A DNA stretch of 64,000 nucleotides from Buddleja alternifolia (Eukaryota > Streptophyta > Magnoliopsida > Lamiales > Scrophulariaceae). Below, piece after piece: positions 54,977 through 64,000 of the stretch. The number at the start of each line of letters is the position of its first letter. The stretch's first letter is position 1. The notes under the pieces were generated by a model. The model worked only from the letters and a program-made list of their open reading frames with translations, was not told the origin of the DNA and ran no database searches. The translations under genes and the position numbers were made by a program. The DNA lies in NCBI GenBank assembly GCA_019426215.1, contig CM033403.1, positions 3,053,001-3,117,000 on the forward strand. Reading direction: 5' to 3'.

Positions 54977-55425
54977 AAAGCCCAAATGGCATTCGTCTAT
55001 AAGAAAATGTACCATAAGGACAAGTGAAAGTCATTTTCTCTTGATCCTCAGGTGAAATAGCAATTTGATTATAGCCCGAATAGCCATCTAGGAAACAATA
55101 AAATTCATGTCCCCCTAACCTTTCTACTATTTGGTCAATGAATGGAAGGGGAAAGTGATCTTTTTTAGTAGCATCATTCAATTTCCTATAGTCAATGTAG
55201 GATTAACTCGTTTTTCTCATTAGAGATAACGGTCATGCCTCCTTTCTTTGGCATCACTTGGGTTGGACTTACCCATGCAGTATCAAAGATAGGTTATATG
55301 ATACCGGAGTCAAGCAATTTGATCACCTCATTTTTCACTACCTCTTGCATCATTGGGTTTAATCTCCTTTGAGGTTGGACTGTGGTCTTGTAATTATCCT
55401 CCATTAAGATCTTATGCATACAAAT
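54977..55425 (-). pseudogene. A1 reverse transcriptase N-terminal half
   Basis: Minus strand from 55425: HKILMEDNYKTTVQPQRRLN, EVVKNEVIKLLDSGII (then a stop near 55292), and TAWVSPTQVMPKKGG. After a shift near 55190, ATKKDHFPLPFIDQIVERLG, GYSGYNQIAISPEDQEK and TFSYRRMPFGLC follow. These are classic Athila RT blocks 1-4. The open frame ends where T1 inserted (54976). Upstream protease and gag are absent because C4 begins at 55426. Confidence 0.9.
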
Positions 55426-55995
55426 TGTTGGTCCCATGTGGCATACGAAAGGGTCTAGAAAGGGGGAGGGGGGTTGAATAGACCCTGAAGTCTTTTTTGA
55501 CTTTTTAAAAATTCGTACCACTTTTGAAGTATTTTGAATGCTTGGAAAGCCAAGCGCTAGGTCAGGCACTTGGATAAGATAACTTAGACTTAGCAATTTC
55601 AACAATCACTAAAGTAGGGTAATGTTTCAATCACTTAATCAGGGTTAGCACAGCGGGAATGATTTTATAGCTTAGCCTTCGTTTTAATCAAATAGTCGCT
55701 TAACCGTTTTAAATGCCTTTTCAAAGATGTAATATGCAAATGTAAAGCAATAAAACAGTAAATTACACAAGATATTGTAAGGTTCACTGGGTGATGTAAT
55801 CCCAGCTACGTCCTTCTTCCCCTTTTCACTTGGAGGAAATCCACTATGTTGATTATCGAAGAGTCACACAGAGAGTTCTACAAAATGGAGGTAAGGTGGA
55901 TATTGATGGCTCGAGCTCCTTGGTCAGACATATTTTCGCTACAAGGCACTTCTATCCTCTTGCTTCTTTCACCCAGAAATAATGCAAGTACTCCA
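55426..55995 (-). repeat. C4 partial LTR (inner 570 bp)
   Basis: Matches 57079-57640 including the tip TGTTGGTCCCA and the G/C-run variant. The outer 1.2 kb is missing; at ~55995 similarity switches to the extra-ORF sequence at ACTCCAATTGACTT, where LTR and ORF share a few bases. Confidence 0.85.
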
Positions 55996-56755
55996 ATTGA
56001 CTTTGTTCATGCAATAGTCTGCTCCAGCATTGACTAAAGCCCTGATGCCTTCATGATGAATGTCTCAGTTTGATTCGAAGCGGTGTTTATCTATTTGGTA
56101 GCTGGCATTGCATATATTGTTAAAGTAGTCATCAGCTTCTTCTTGAATTAAGTCCGTGAGAGACGCTGGACGCTCACCGGCATGAACACCCTTATTTTTC
56201 CAAAAGCGAAGTGGATTGGCTGAACTCAGATTTTCAGCGTTGCGTGCCACTTGTGGAAAATGAGTGTAGCCTGCTTTGTTTAAGAGCTCCTCTGTTGGAG
56301 TGAGAAATTCAACAGGTATATGCTCGTAGACTCTGATATTGTAATCTCTTGGAGACAACCAGATGCTTTACTATGCCCCGTATCCAAATAATATGCCAAG
56401 TCCACATCAAATCTAGGAGTCCTGCCAACAAGTAGTATGCTTTTTCTACCTTTGTCAATTCCAAGTTAAATAGCATGTCGCGTACAGACCGATCAGACTC
56501 TATCAGCATGGCCACTTCATTCTCCGCACAAATATATCGTTCTTCATTGTAGCCTGCGGGAATGAAGTCTTCTTCAAATGCTGGTGGAATATAATTGAAC
56601 GAATGATTAATAGTCTTCAGTGGATCCAGCTTGAAAAAGTGGTTGGGTTTTGTAACGTCTTCAGCAACGCTCTGACCTTCTGAGCGTGCCTCTGTTATAA
56701 CCTTTGAGACAAGTGATGGTTAGACCCCTTCTATAGCAGGTACCTCAGCGTCCAT
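55996..56755 (-). pseudogene. C4 extra (env-like) ORF, copy B
   Basis: An ATG at 56755 (MDAEVPAIEG) opens the frame, with a TAA/TAG soon after, then SLVSKVITEARSEGQSVAED, FKLDPLKTINHSFNYIPPAF and MLIESDRSVRDMLFNLELTK. A frameshift near 56340 leads to RVYEHIPVEFLTPTEELL, YTHFPQVARNAENLSSANPL and RPASLTDLIQEEADDYFNN. It continues to the junction with the partial LTR. Copy A (58867-60463) carries the matching second half. SIRE-type elements carry an extra ORF after pol, sometimes called env-like. I do not recognise a catalytic domain, and the function is unknown. Confidence 0.6.
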
Positions 56756-56826
56756 AATAGGACTAAGTTTAGAAAACGGATCTAAACAAGCAGTTACACT
56801 TGGAAACTAAGTTTAGAAAAATGGAT

Positions 56827-56967
56827 CTAAACTTTCATGATTTTAATGGGGCCATCTGTAATCACATCACACATCTCATTATCACATGAACATAAATAAG
56901 CGAATGCTCTAAGTTTCCATGAGTCATAGTTTGACTCAATCAACTTTGGCATCTTGTTAAAAGCCAT
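56827..56967 (-). pseudogene. C4 gag N-terminal stub (46 codons)
   Basis: The ATG at 56967 lies about 100 bp after the primer site. It reads NKMPKLIESNYDSWKLRAFA and NEMCDVITDGPIKIM, matching the N-terminal part of SIRE/copia Gag (the NYxxWK and WDVI motifs). It ends in a TAG within the repeated leader motif CTAAGTTTAGAAAAATGGAT (plus strand). The rest of gag and pol is missing. Confidence 0.65.
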
Positions 56968-57064
56968 GATATGAGATTTAAAATAAATTTAAAGCGACTA
57001 AGTTTAGAAAAATGGATCTAAGAAAGCAGTTACGCTCGGAAACGCTTAGGTTTGAACTTCAATC

Positions 57065-57076
57065 GCTCTGATACCA
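57065..57076 (-). other. C4 primer binding site
   Basis: The minus strand reads TGGTATCAGAGC two bases after the LTR end GGGACCAACA. Initiator tRNA-Met type. Confidence 0.9.
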
Positions 57077-57078
57077 CT

Positions 57079-58849
57079 TGTTGGTCCCAAGTGGCATATG
57101 AAAAGATCTAGAAGGGGGGGGGGGAGTTTAATAGACCCTGAAGTCTTTTTCGACTTTTTAAAAATTCGTATCACTATTGAAGTATTTTGAACGCTTGGAA
57201 AGCTTAAGCGCTAGGTCAGGCGCTTGGATAAGATACCTTAGACTTAGAAATTTCAACAATCACCAAAGTAGGGTAACGTTTCAATCACTTAATCAGGGTT
57301 AGCACAGCGGAAATAATTTTAGAGCTTAGCGTTCGTTTTAATCAAATAGTCGCTTAGCCGTTTTAAATGCATTTTCAAAGATGTAATATGCAAATGTAAA
57401 GCAATAAAAGAGTAAAAGACACAAGATATTGTAAGGTTCACTGGGTGATGTAATCCCAGTTACATCCTTCTTCTCCTTTTCATTTGGAGAAAATCCACTA
57501 CGTTGATTATCGAAGATTCACACAGAGAGTTCTACAAAATAGAGGTAAGGTTGATATTGATGGATTGAGCTCCTTGGTCACACAGATTTCTGCTACAAGG
57601 CACTTCTATCCTCTTACTTCTTTCACCCATAAATAATGCAAGTACTCCACTGATCTCAAAACTCCTTGATCACACAGACTTCAGCTTCCATAAAGATCTT
57701 CTTCAACAAGCTTCTTTCACACAAAAATACTGCTTCAGAGTTTTTGTCATAGGTTTGTTTGTTTTTGAAAAGTTCAAACAACTTGGAATATCTCAGTAGT
57801 AGTGTAGGGTTCTTTTGAAAAAGATGTTTGAGATATTGGTGACTGTCTTTTGGAATGATTGTAAAAGCTTAAAAGGATTTTGGCTATGAGGTTTGTAAGC
57901 TTTTCTTTTAGCAAAGTTTGGACCTTTTTCTTGTGTGTTTTTGTATATTTTTCTATATACAAAAATGTGTAAATATTCGTATGTGTATCTAGGTCAATAT
58001 CTTAGTTATGTCCACTAAGGTTTTTGCTGGAGAGACTACTTATAGGTTCCTTAGGATTTGTCCGTTAGACACAATTAGGAGTGTGTCTCTCAAAAACATT
58101 CTTTGTTTCTGACATTTCTGATTTTTTGCTATTTTAAATGGTCAGGCATGTTCTTGGTTTCCAAAATCCGACAGTCTTGTCAAAAAGGTGGCTTGCCCAT
58201 AAGTTATAGTGCGTATATTTTAATGCACTTATTCGGCTTTTAATGCAATCCGAATTTATTTCCCGTTGGAAATAAATATCCGTTAATGATTGCATTTAAG
58301 TCCTTTATAACTTATGTTTTATCTTCAGGAGAATTTGAATGCTAAACGCTTGAGCGCTTGATACTATAGTCCCAAAAACAGTCTTTAAGTGCTTGTAGAC
58401 GCTTAGGAAAAGTCCTTGTCTTCTCTTGACTTTTAGACGCTGATCTTCAACTTCATATTTGGTAGACTCATCCTAGAATTCCATCCTTGACTTGGTGTCA
58501 AATACTTAGTCTAAAATCCACAAACATCTTGAGCGCTTGATTCATAAATCCTGAAACTGTTCTTTAGCGTTTGACGGGCGCTTGGAACAAATCTTCATCT
58601 TCACTTTGACTTTGGACGCTGATCTTCAACTTCATCACTTAATAGATTCACTCGGGACTCTATTAGTGATATTGTATCACATACTTAGTCTAAAATCTAT
58701 AAAGATAAAAATTACAAGCCGAGTAAAATAAATAAGCTTTCAGACGCTTATAGAATTATTCTATGAAAGCTTATACTTACATTCTTTTTGGGGTCTAACA
58801 TAAAATCCTAATTGTCATCATCAAAACATCTAACATGAAATTCCTAAGA
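57079..58849 (-). repeat. C4 complete LTR (1771 bp)
   Basis: Minus-strand start CTTAGGAATTTCATG (first bases changed from TGTTAGG in C1) and end GGGACCAACA. A G-run of about 11 lies near 57115-57125. It is similar along its outer part to the C1 LTR. A polypurine tract lies on one side and a primer site on the other. Confidence 0.88.
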
Positions 58850-58866
58850 ATTTTCCCCTTTTTGAT
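58850..58866 (-). other. C4 polypurine tract
   Basis: The minus strand reads AAAAAGGGGAAAATT directly before the LTR start. This marks the LTR as the 3' LTR of the sequence to its right. Confidence 0.8.
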
Positions 58867-60463
58867 GATGGCAATACTTACTCTTTTATAGTTCAAGAGT
58901 TAGACAGCCAAAATACAAATGTTAGCTTTGGTTAGTTAAGGTTAGTTAAGCTTCAACGAGATATTTTAGCTGAAAATGCACTTCATAAATATTGATAAAA
59001 ATACAAGCATTTTACAACTAAACAAAACACATAGAAAGACAAGAATATAGATAATGCAAATCAGGAGCTCTAATGACGTGGTTTAATTTTGTATCTCTTG
59101 GCCATTTCAGCCCTGATCACTTCAGTTATTTGATCTTCCAGAGTCATCATCTCAACGTGATCTTTGCCGATTACGAACTTGTTCTCTTCCTTTTGTCTCA
59201 TCTTGAAAGCAACAAAGTGCTTTTCCCACTCAATTGGGTCAATACCAATATATCTTAGAGAAATCTGAATGTTCTGTTAAATTTCAGAATTCTTCCTCTC
59301 CTCAGCTATAAGTCTTAGATCAATTGGTTCAAGCCTCGCTTGAGAAGGCACTGGTAGATCAGGATAGAGCGCTATTGGAGTATTTCTTGCTGTTCTATTG
59401 GACGCTCCAGCAGAAGCAGTTACCCAAGATGGATATAGGTATCATTGCTCTATGTTTCTCTTCTTTCTTCCTCCTTATTGCCATCATCAGTCTGCATGAA
59501 GTGTTCTGTTAGGAGACTGACTTGAGTCGCAATCTGAGCCATTAAATCCGCAAGATCATCAAGACGCTTGTCAAAATGCTGCTTCATAGCAATCTGATTA
59601 GCCCTATTAACGTCAGCCATCTCCTGAAGCGGTTGAAGGCTTTCAGCCATAGTAGCTTGAGCAGCTCCACGCATATGAGCAATTTAAGCATCCATACTTC
59701 TGTTCTGATGGATGGAAGCAAAGGATATCCATGAAAAGAACGAATCCTTGAGCCATTGGGTTTCCTCAGATTCTCTGTGAAGATCTTATCAAAGTGTGGA
59801 ATTGGTGCCATGATCTTCAACATTAGCCGAAAGTTATCATCACAGTGGCTAGGAGAGATGTTCAAGCCTGATTTTGGATAACTACCACTAGTAGATGCTT
59901 AAGCATTGAAGCGAAGAGGAGTTGTTGCAAGTCTGTACAACGCTTGGCGCAAAACCTTCTCTATTTGTCAGCGAACTTTTAGTAACTTGGCAATTGGCCC
60001 TACTCTCTATTGTCGCTTCTCCAGGTAGTACTTGGTGAATTGACGCTTCTTGTCATGCATGCCTATGCCGAAGAGATGAGGAGCGTTGGCCAAGTCTTGA
60101 AAGGTATATTGGTTACCCATGTGCGCTTCATACCAATTGACTTCGCTCATTCAATAGTCTACTCCAGCATTGACTAAGGCCCTGATGTCTTCATGATGAA
60201 TGTCTCGGATTGATTCAAAGCAGTGTTTATCTGTTTCGTAGCTGGCATTCCATACACTGTTAAAGTAGTCATCAGCTTCTTCTTGAATCAACTCTGTGAG
60301 AGACGCTGGACGCTCACTAGCATGAATACCCTTATTTTTCCAAAGGCGAAGTGGATTGGCTGGACTCAGATTTTCAGTGTTGCGTGCAACTTGTGGAAAA
60401 TGAGTGTAGCCTTCTCTGTTTAAGAGCTCCTCTATTGGATTGAGAAATTCAACAGGTATACGC
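58867..60463 (-). pseudogene. C4 extra (env-like) ORF, copy A, and 3' untranslated region
   Basis: Coding resemblance runs from 60463 to about 59450. Motifs are EFLNPIEELL-like sequence, YTHFPQVARN, RPASLTELIQEEADDYFNS, and, after several stops and shifts, IMAPIPHFDKIFTENLRKPN and a coiled-coil C-terminus (59674-59450: QEMADVNRANQIAMKQHFDK, DLADLMAQIATQVSLL). About 58867-59449 has no supported frame and is probably the 3' untranslated part. The ORF is cut at 60463 by G2 in the word GGTATACGC; copy B reads GGTATATGCTCG at that point and continues. Function unknown. Confidence 0.6.
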
Positions 60464-62191
60464 TTGACACGCTAAAAGCTAACGTGCTATGATAGCAAGT
60501 GCACTAGACGTATGTAGTAATAAGTGGACAAAAAGTTCGGGTTATCGAACCACGGAAACTTGAATTTTAGTTTATGATTAATGAAAATGGACAAAATTAG
60601 ATTGCAATAAAACGAGTAAGCTAGTGACGAACCAAAAAGAAACGAACTATAGATTAAATCTCACGTATGATAAAATGACTAAGGCACATGCTACAACCGA
60701 ATCTACTCGTCAATATAGATGAGTTACTCTTCGAATTATTAGACTCCTATTGCTTTGGTGGAAATTCCTTAGATAATTATTACCCGATGTCTCGGCACAT
60801 AATAATCCTATGATTAATTGATGGTTCTCTAAATATGTCTATCCGAGAATCTAATCAATAGCCACGCATTAACGTTCTAGAGTTTCCCCGGATAAATCCG
60901 GCTAACCGCACCCGGAAATCTTTACCTATTTCTAGGAGCAATTTCACATTAGTTTCGGATGATGTGTTGATTCATTTGAACCCTAACCTATCTTCTCTCG
61001 AATGACTAGACTAGGCAAGATAGCAAGCATATGGTGATCAAGCACATGATTGTAATAAAAGCTCAAAATCAACACACAAAGCAATATGAGAATTAATACA
61101 AAAATTCACTTCACATATATTGATTTATAAATTGGCTTTCACATGGCCTTAGTTCTACAATATTAGCCTCTCATCAAGGCTTTAAGAAAATCTAATACAA
61201 ACATATACATACTCATGGAAATAAACATGTAAATGCAAAAAAACTCCCTCAATTGATTGATGATGGATCCTTGCTTTTGATCTTCAATCCTTAACTCCTC
61301 TCTCTTTGTTCCCCTTCAAAAGTGATGAAGAATGGTGTTCAATGATGATGAGTGAAAAGTGATGGCCAAAATGCCTCTCTCTCTCCCCTCCTCCAAGATG
61401 TGATCGGTCAAGTGTGCTCCAAAATGCCTTAAGAAGACCACACAAATCAGCTCCTAGTGTGTGTCTCCCCTAGTGTGTCCTCCACTACTCTTAAAGTGAG
61501 TAGTATAAAATTCCATAAAGTAGATCTACTAAGAAACATACTTATGACATCCCTCCCATACATGTGATGACCGCTTGGCTTTAAAGGTTCCATTCCCCCA
61601 TAAAATGATGATCTTTTGGCTGAAAAGAATCAAAATTCGGGTGTGGACACGCCTAGGCGTGGCATTACGGCGCTTGGGCGCGGGATTCAGAATGCTGAAA
61701 TTAAATGCAATGTATCCTGCGCAGCAATCGTATTTCATTCATAACTTTCTCCACGAAACTCCGATTTGGATGATTCAAGTCCTCATTTGAAGCTAACACA
61801 TAGTTCTACAACATTGTAGAAGGGAACTTCATCCAATTCGTCCTCGAAACATACGGAAATAGAGTTCGAACGTGAAAGTGGTGTAGATACGGCGCCCGGG
61901 CGTGGGCAAGATGGCGCCTAGGCGTGGTAAGCAGAATGTTGACGTTATTTGCATCTTGTCCGGCGCCTGGGCGTGGGTTTTTAGGTGCTTGGGCATAGGG
62001 GAGCGTAGCAATTTGGCCTAAACTTGTTTTATACGTCGTTTTTCATCCCGTTCTTGGATTGTATCCATTTAAGACCTGAAATCACTTAATGCACGAATTA
62101 AACGCACATGTGGCAAGAATCAATCGATAAATGAACCTAAGACATAAACGCAAAGGGGCTTAAAAACACGTAAAAATGCCTCTTATCAACA
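60464..62191 (-). repeat. G2 3' LTR (1728 bp)
   Basis: The minus-strand start TGTTGATAAGAGGCATT (62191) and end TTAGCGTGTCA (60464) have TG/CA tips. It contains GC-rich palindromes at 61648-61661, 61891-61902 and 61912-61924 (CACGCCTAGGCGTG and relatives). Short open frames here are chance. Confidence 0.7.
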
Positions 62192-64000
62192 CCCCCACAC
62201 TTATCAATTGATCGTCCTCGAGCAATAAGAGTTTTAAGATAAGGAAACATCATCAATCAAAGAGAGAAACAAAAAGAAAACTACCTAACTCACTTTCGTG
62301 GAGTAAACGGTTGCATTTAGCGAATGCAACAAGCCTTTGAACCTTTGAGTTACCTCAAAGGACGAGTTATAGTCTCGTGAGGGTTTGCAGACGATATACC
62401 CACAAAATCGAAAGATTTTCAACCCCGATCACTCAACGTAAATTACAATGATTAATAGCACACAATGGTATGAATTCATCTGTTTAAGCTCAAATTACAA
62501 ATATATACACATCACACATTTGCTCATGTTACGCCTTTAACATTGAAAAGATCATCCTGAGGGTGTAGTGTAATAAATCTCAAGTATTATAGTCAAGTGG
62601 CATTCTTACCACTTTTCAAGCATTAACCCCATATTTATCAACTTTTGATTATTCACATGGTACGAGAATTGAATACAACTTCATAGCCACTTAAAAATTC
62701 ATCACTTCATTCCACTTTCGGATTTAACTTATGCACTTTCAACTCGAAACATTAGAGGCTAGACCATGTGCAATGTTTGATCCTCTTAGGCTTTCTATGA
62801 CACCCGTGTAACGAGCTTTAGGCCAATAACTCCTAAACCAGATGGCTTTAGGGTATCAAATGTGGAGACACTCCTAAGGGCTTAATCGCTCGAATGTCAA
62901 AGGCCACAAAATCAAACTAGGTCCTTATTCACTTAACACTTGCATTGGCTTGAGCTTAGCTCAAATTAGCAAAATAGTACAGTATTCTAGGCATGGTGCT
63001 CTTCGCCCCCAGTATCTATTAAGCCTGACTTTTTCAGTCATACCAATGTTCAACCTCTTTTTATTATTATTAAGCACACGAAGTTAACGTTCTCAACTCA
63101 TAACACATGTGAAAATTCTAAGTTGATATTTTCGGGATCAAGCCTTTAAGTGTTTCAAAATGATTGCCCACTCAACTCCTCTACCTTCGATTTAGGTGCA
63201 TATGTGAATCATCTTAAGGTTAATCTAGTCTAGTTAGGATCCCATAAGCAAGGAACGATGTGTATAGCCATTAAAAACCAAATTGATAGAGAAAACATAC
63301 CATGTATTCAAATTAACCATACTCAATGCCTCAAGTGAAGGGTTGAAATTCTATCCAAAAAAATTAAAATTGCACACATTTCACATGTAGAGGTACAGCA
63401 CCCCCCAAACTTGGACCGAAATATGTAAAACATGAATCAACATGACTATAATGGATCTAGTATACCATATACCCCCCCACACTTATCATGAACATTGTCC
63501 TCAATGTTTGAAAAAGAGAAGGGCAAAGTACACATCACCATGGGGAAGCTGAAAAGCAAACCCGAGTCCACTTAAGGCAATCAAGTCCACGGATGGCAAT
63601 CACTGTGTCGATCACTACATAGGTAAACAAATGCTTTTTCCCCAAAATTTTCGCACCGAGTTGGATGTGAAGGAGGGGCCACTGTGCAGCGAGTGATGTT
63701 GATGGAAAGTGGCGGTGAAACACGGTGGAGATGGCCGGAAATGGTGAGAGTGTCGCCGGAAATCGCTTGGGAGAGAAGCTGTGAAGAGTTTGTGAAGAAT
63801 TTTGACCGTTTGACCCACAAATATGTTTAAATCAGAAACGGGCACCTAGGCGCCCGTGTTTGGGCGCCTAGGCGCGCGACACAGCGTACCTGGATTTTTG
63901 ACTGGTAATGCCCGCGCCTAGGCGGGCGTTGTTTCGGCTCTTCGGCGCCCCTTTCAGAATCGGGCGCCTAGGCGCCCGTTGTCTCGGCGCTTGGGCGCCC
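62192..64000 (-). other. G2 internal 3' region, no gene seen
   Basis: AT-rich and non-coding to about 63500. The last 160 bases hold a cluster of GGGCGCCTAGGCGCCC palindromes (63840-63855, 63862-63875, 63911-63926, 63961-63978). Short minus-strand frames at 63535-63845 overlap each other and show no domain. CCCCCACACTTATCA recurs at 62192 and about 63473, so the polypurine-like tract is present twice. Confidence 0.55.

Larger units (their letters stand above)
40863..55425 (-). mobile_element. A1: Athila-like Ty3/gypsy element interrupted by T1
   Basis: Minus strand: RT N-terminal half 55425-54977, then T1, then RT C-terminal half, RNase H, integrase and the Athila-type 3' tail down to 40863. 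The RT frame stops at MPFGLC on one side of T1 and resumes with VPATFHRCMMAIF on the other, so the join is direct. Motifs such as DGYSGYNQI, ATKKDHFPLPFIDQ and [17 protein letters not shown] are characteristic of Athila. The 5' part is separated by C4 at 55426 and the 3' part by G1 at 40862. All host sequence in the window that is not a later insertion belongs to A1. Confidence 0.85.
55426..60463 (-). mobile_element. C4: rearranged SIRE/Maximus-like copia composite
   Basis: Minus-strand order: extra (env-like) ORF copy A, polypurine tract, complete LTR (57079-58849), PBS, short gag start, extra-ORF copy B, then the last 570 bp of another LTR ending TGGGACCAACA at 55426. One LTR thus carries a 3' signature on one side and a 5' signature on the other. 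The whole pol is missing between the gag start and copy B. It borders A1 RT at 55425/55426 (CAAAT would be the target site). It continues into G2 at 60464. It looks like the product of unequal recombination plus deletion between SIRE-like elements. Confidence 0.78.
60464..64000 (-). mobile_element. G2: LTR retroelement, probably Ty3/gypsy, 3' end only
   Basis: An LTR at 60464-62191 is followed on its right by a purine-rich tract on the minus strand (GTGTGGGGGTG) and about 1.8 kb of internal sequence running out of the window. This makes it the 3' end of a minus-strand element. It inserted into C4 extra-ORF copy A, with TACGC at 60459-60463 as the target site (partner outside). No coding domain is visible, so the gypsy assignment rests on LTR style and is tentative. 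Confidence 0.65.

Noticed and set aside
59073..60423. Plus-strand frames of 61-66 codons opposite the C4 extra ORF
   Set aside because: Shadows of the degraded minus-strand ORF; copy B supports the minus-strand reading.
61529..62011. Short frames in the G2 LTR
   Set aside because: Under 75 codons, overlapping on both strands, within an LTR with GC palindromes.
1..64000. Host plant genes, tRNAs or organelle insertions
   Set aside because: Every region with coding resemblance matches a transposable-element protein, and I found no tRNA-like cloverleaf or organellar gene sequence.

Overview
This 64 kb window is plant nuclear heterochromatin built entirely from transposable elements. I see no host gene, tRNA, rRNA or organellar sequence. 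An angiosperm source is indicated by Ty1/copia elements of SIRE/Maximus type, Ty3/gypsy elements of Athila and Tat type (two of the primer binding sites start TGGCGCC), a CACTA (En/Spm) family with plant TNPD and Ulp1-type genes, and GT-AG introns. A eudicot is plausible but I cannot name the species.

The layout is a nest. The outermost recognisable layer is an Athila-like gypsy element, A1 (minus strand). Its pol lies at 40863-43483 and resumes at 54977-55425. A1 holds three insertions. (i) T1, a Tat-like gypsy (43489-54971), has both LTRs, a degraded gag-pol and a multi-exon gene on the opposite strand. (ii) C4, a composite SIRE-like copia (55426-60463), is itself interrupted by G2, a gypsy element (60464 to the right edge). 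(iii) G1, a second Tat-like gypsy, has its 5' LTR at 40188-40862 and its gag-protease scattered down to 5987.

G1 has been cut four times: by CACTA-2 (30109-39991), by copia C2 (17969-29123, itself holding copia C3 at 20715-28705), by CACTA-1 (6585-16624), and by SIRE-like copia C1 (1-5986, which holds a 760 bp hAT-like element). Boundaries were set from terminal motifs and target-site duplications: AGA and TCA for the CACTA copies, AAAAC for C2, an imperfect 5 bp pair for T1 and an imperfect 8 bp pair for the hAT-like element.

The CACTA family is the functional highlight. CACTA-1 has matching termini, an intact 1092-codon TNPD transposase and a second gene. That second gene resolves into 12 exons with exact reading-frame closure (726 codons); it joins a Transposase_24-like region, a DUF8039-like region and a C48 (Ulp1-like) cysteine protease with a visible His-Asp-Cys triad. 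CACTA-2 is nearly identical, but its TNPD carries two stops and two frameshifts while its second gene stays open. Both copies carry palindromic subterminal repeats and a ~186 bp tandem array ahead of TNPD. All retroelement genes seen are broken to some degree.
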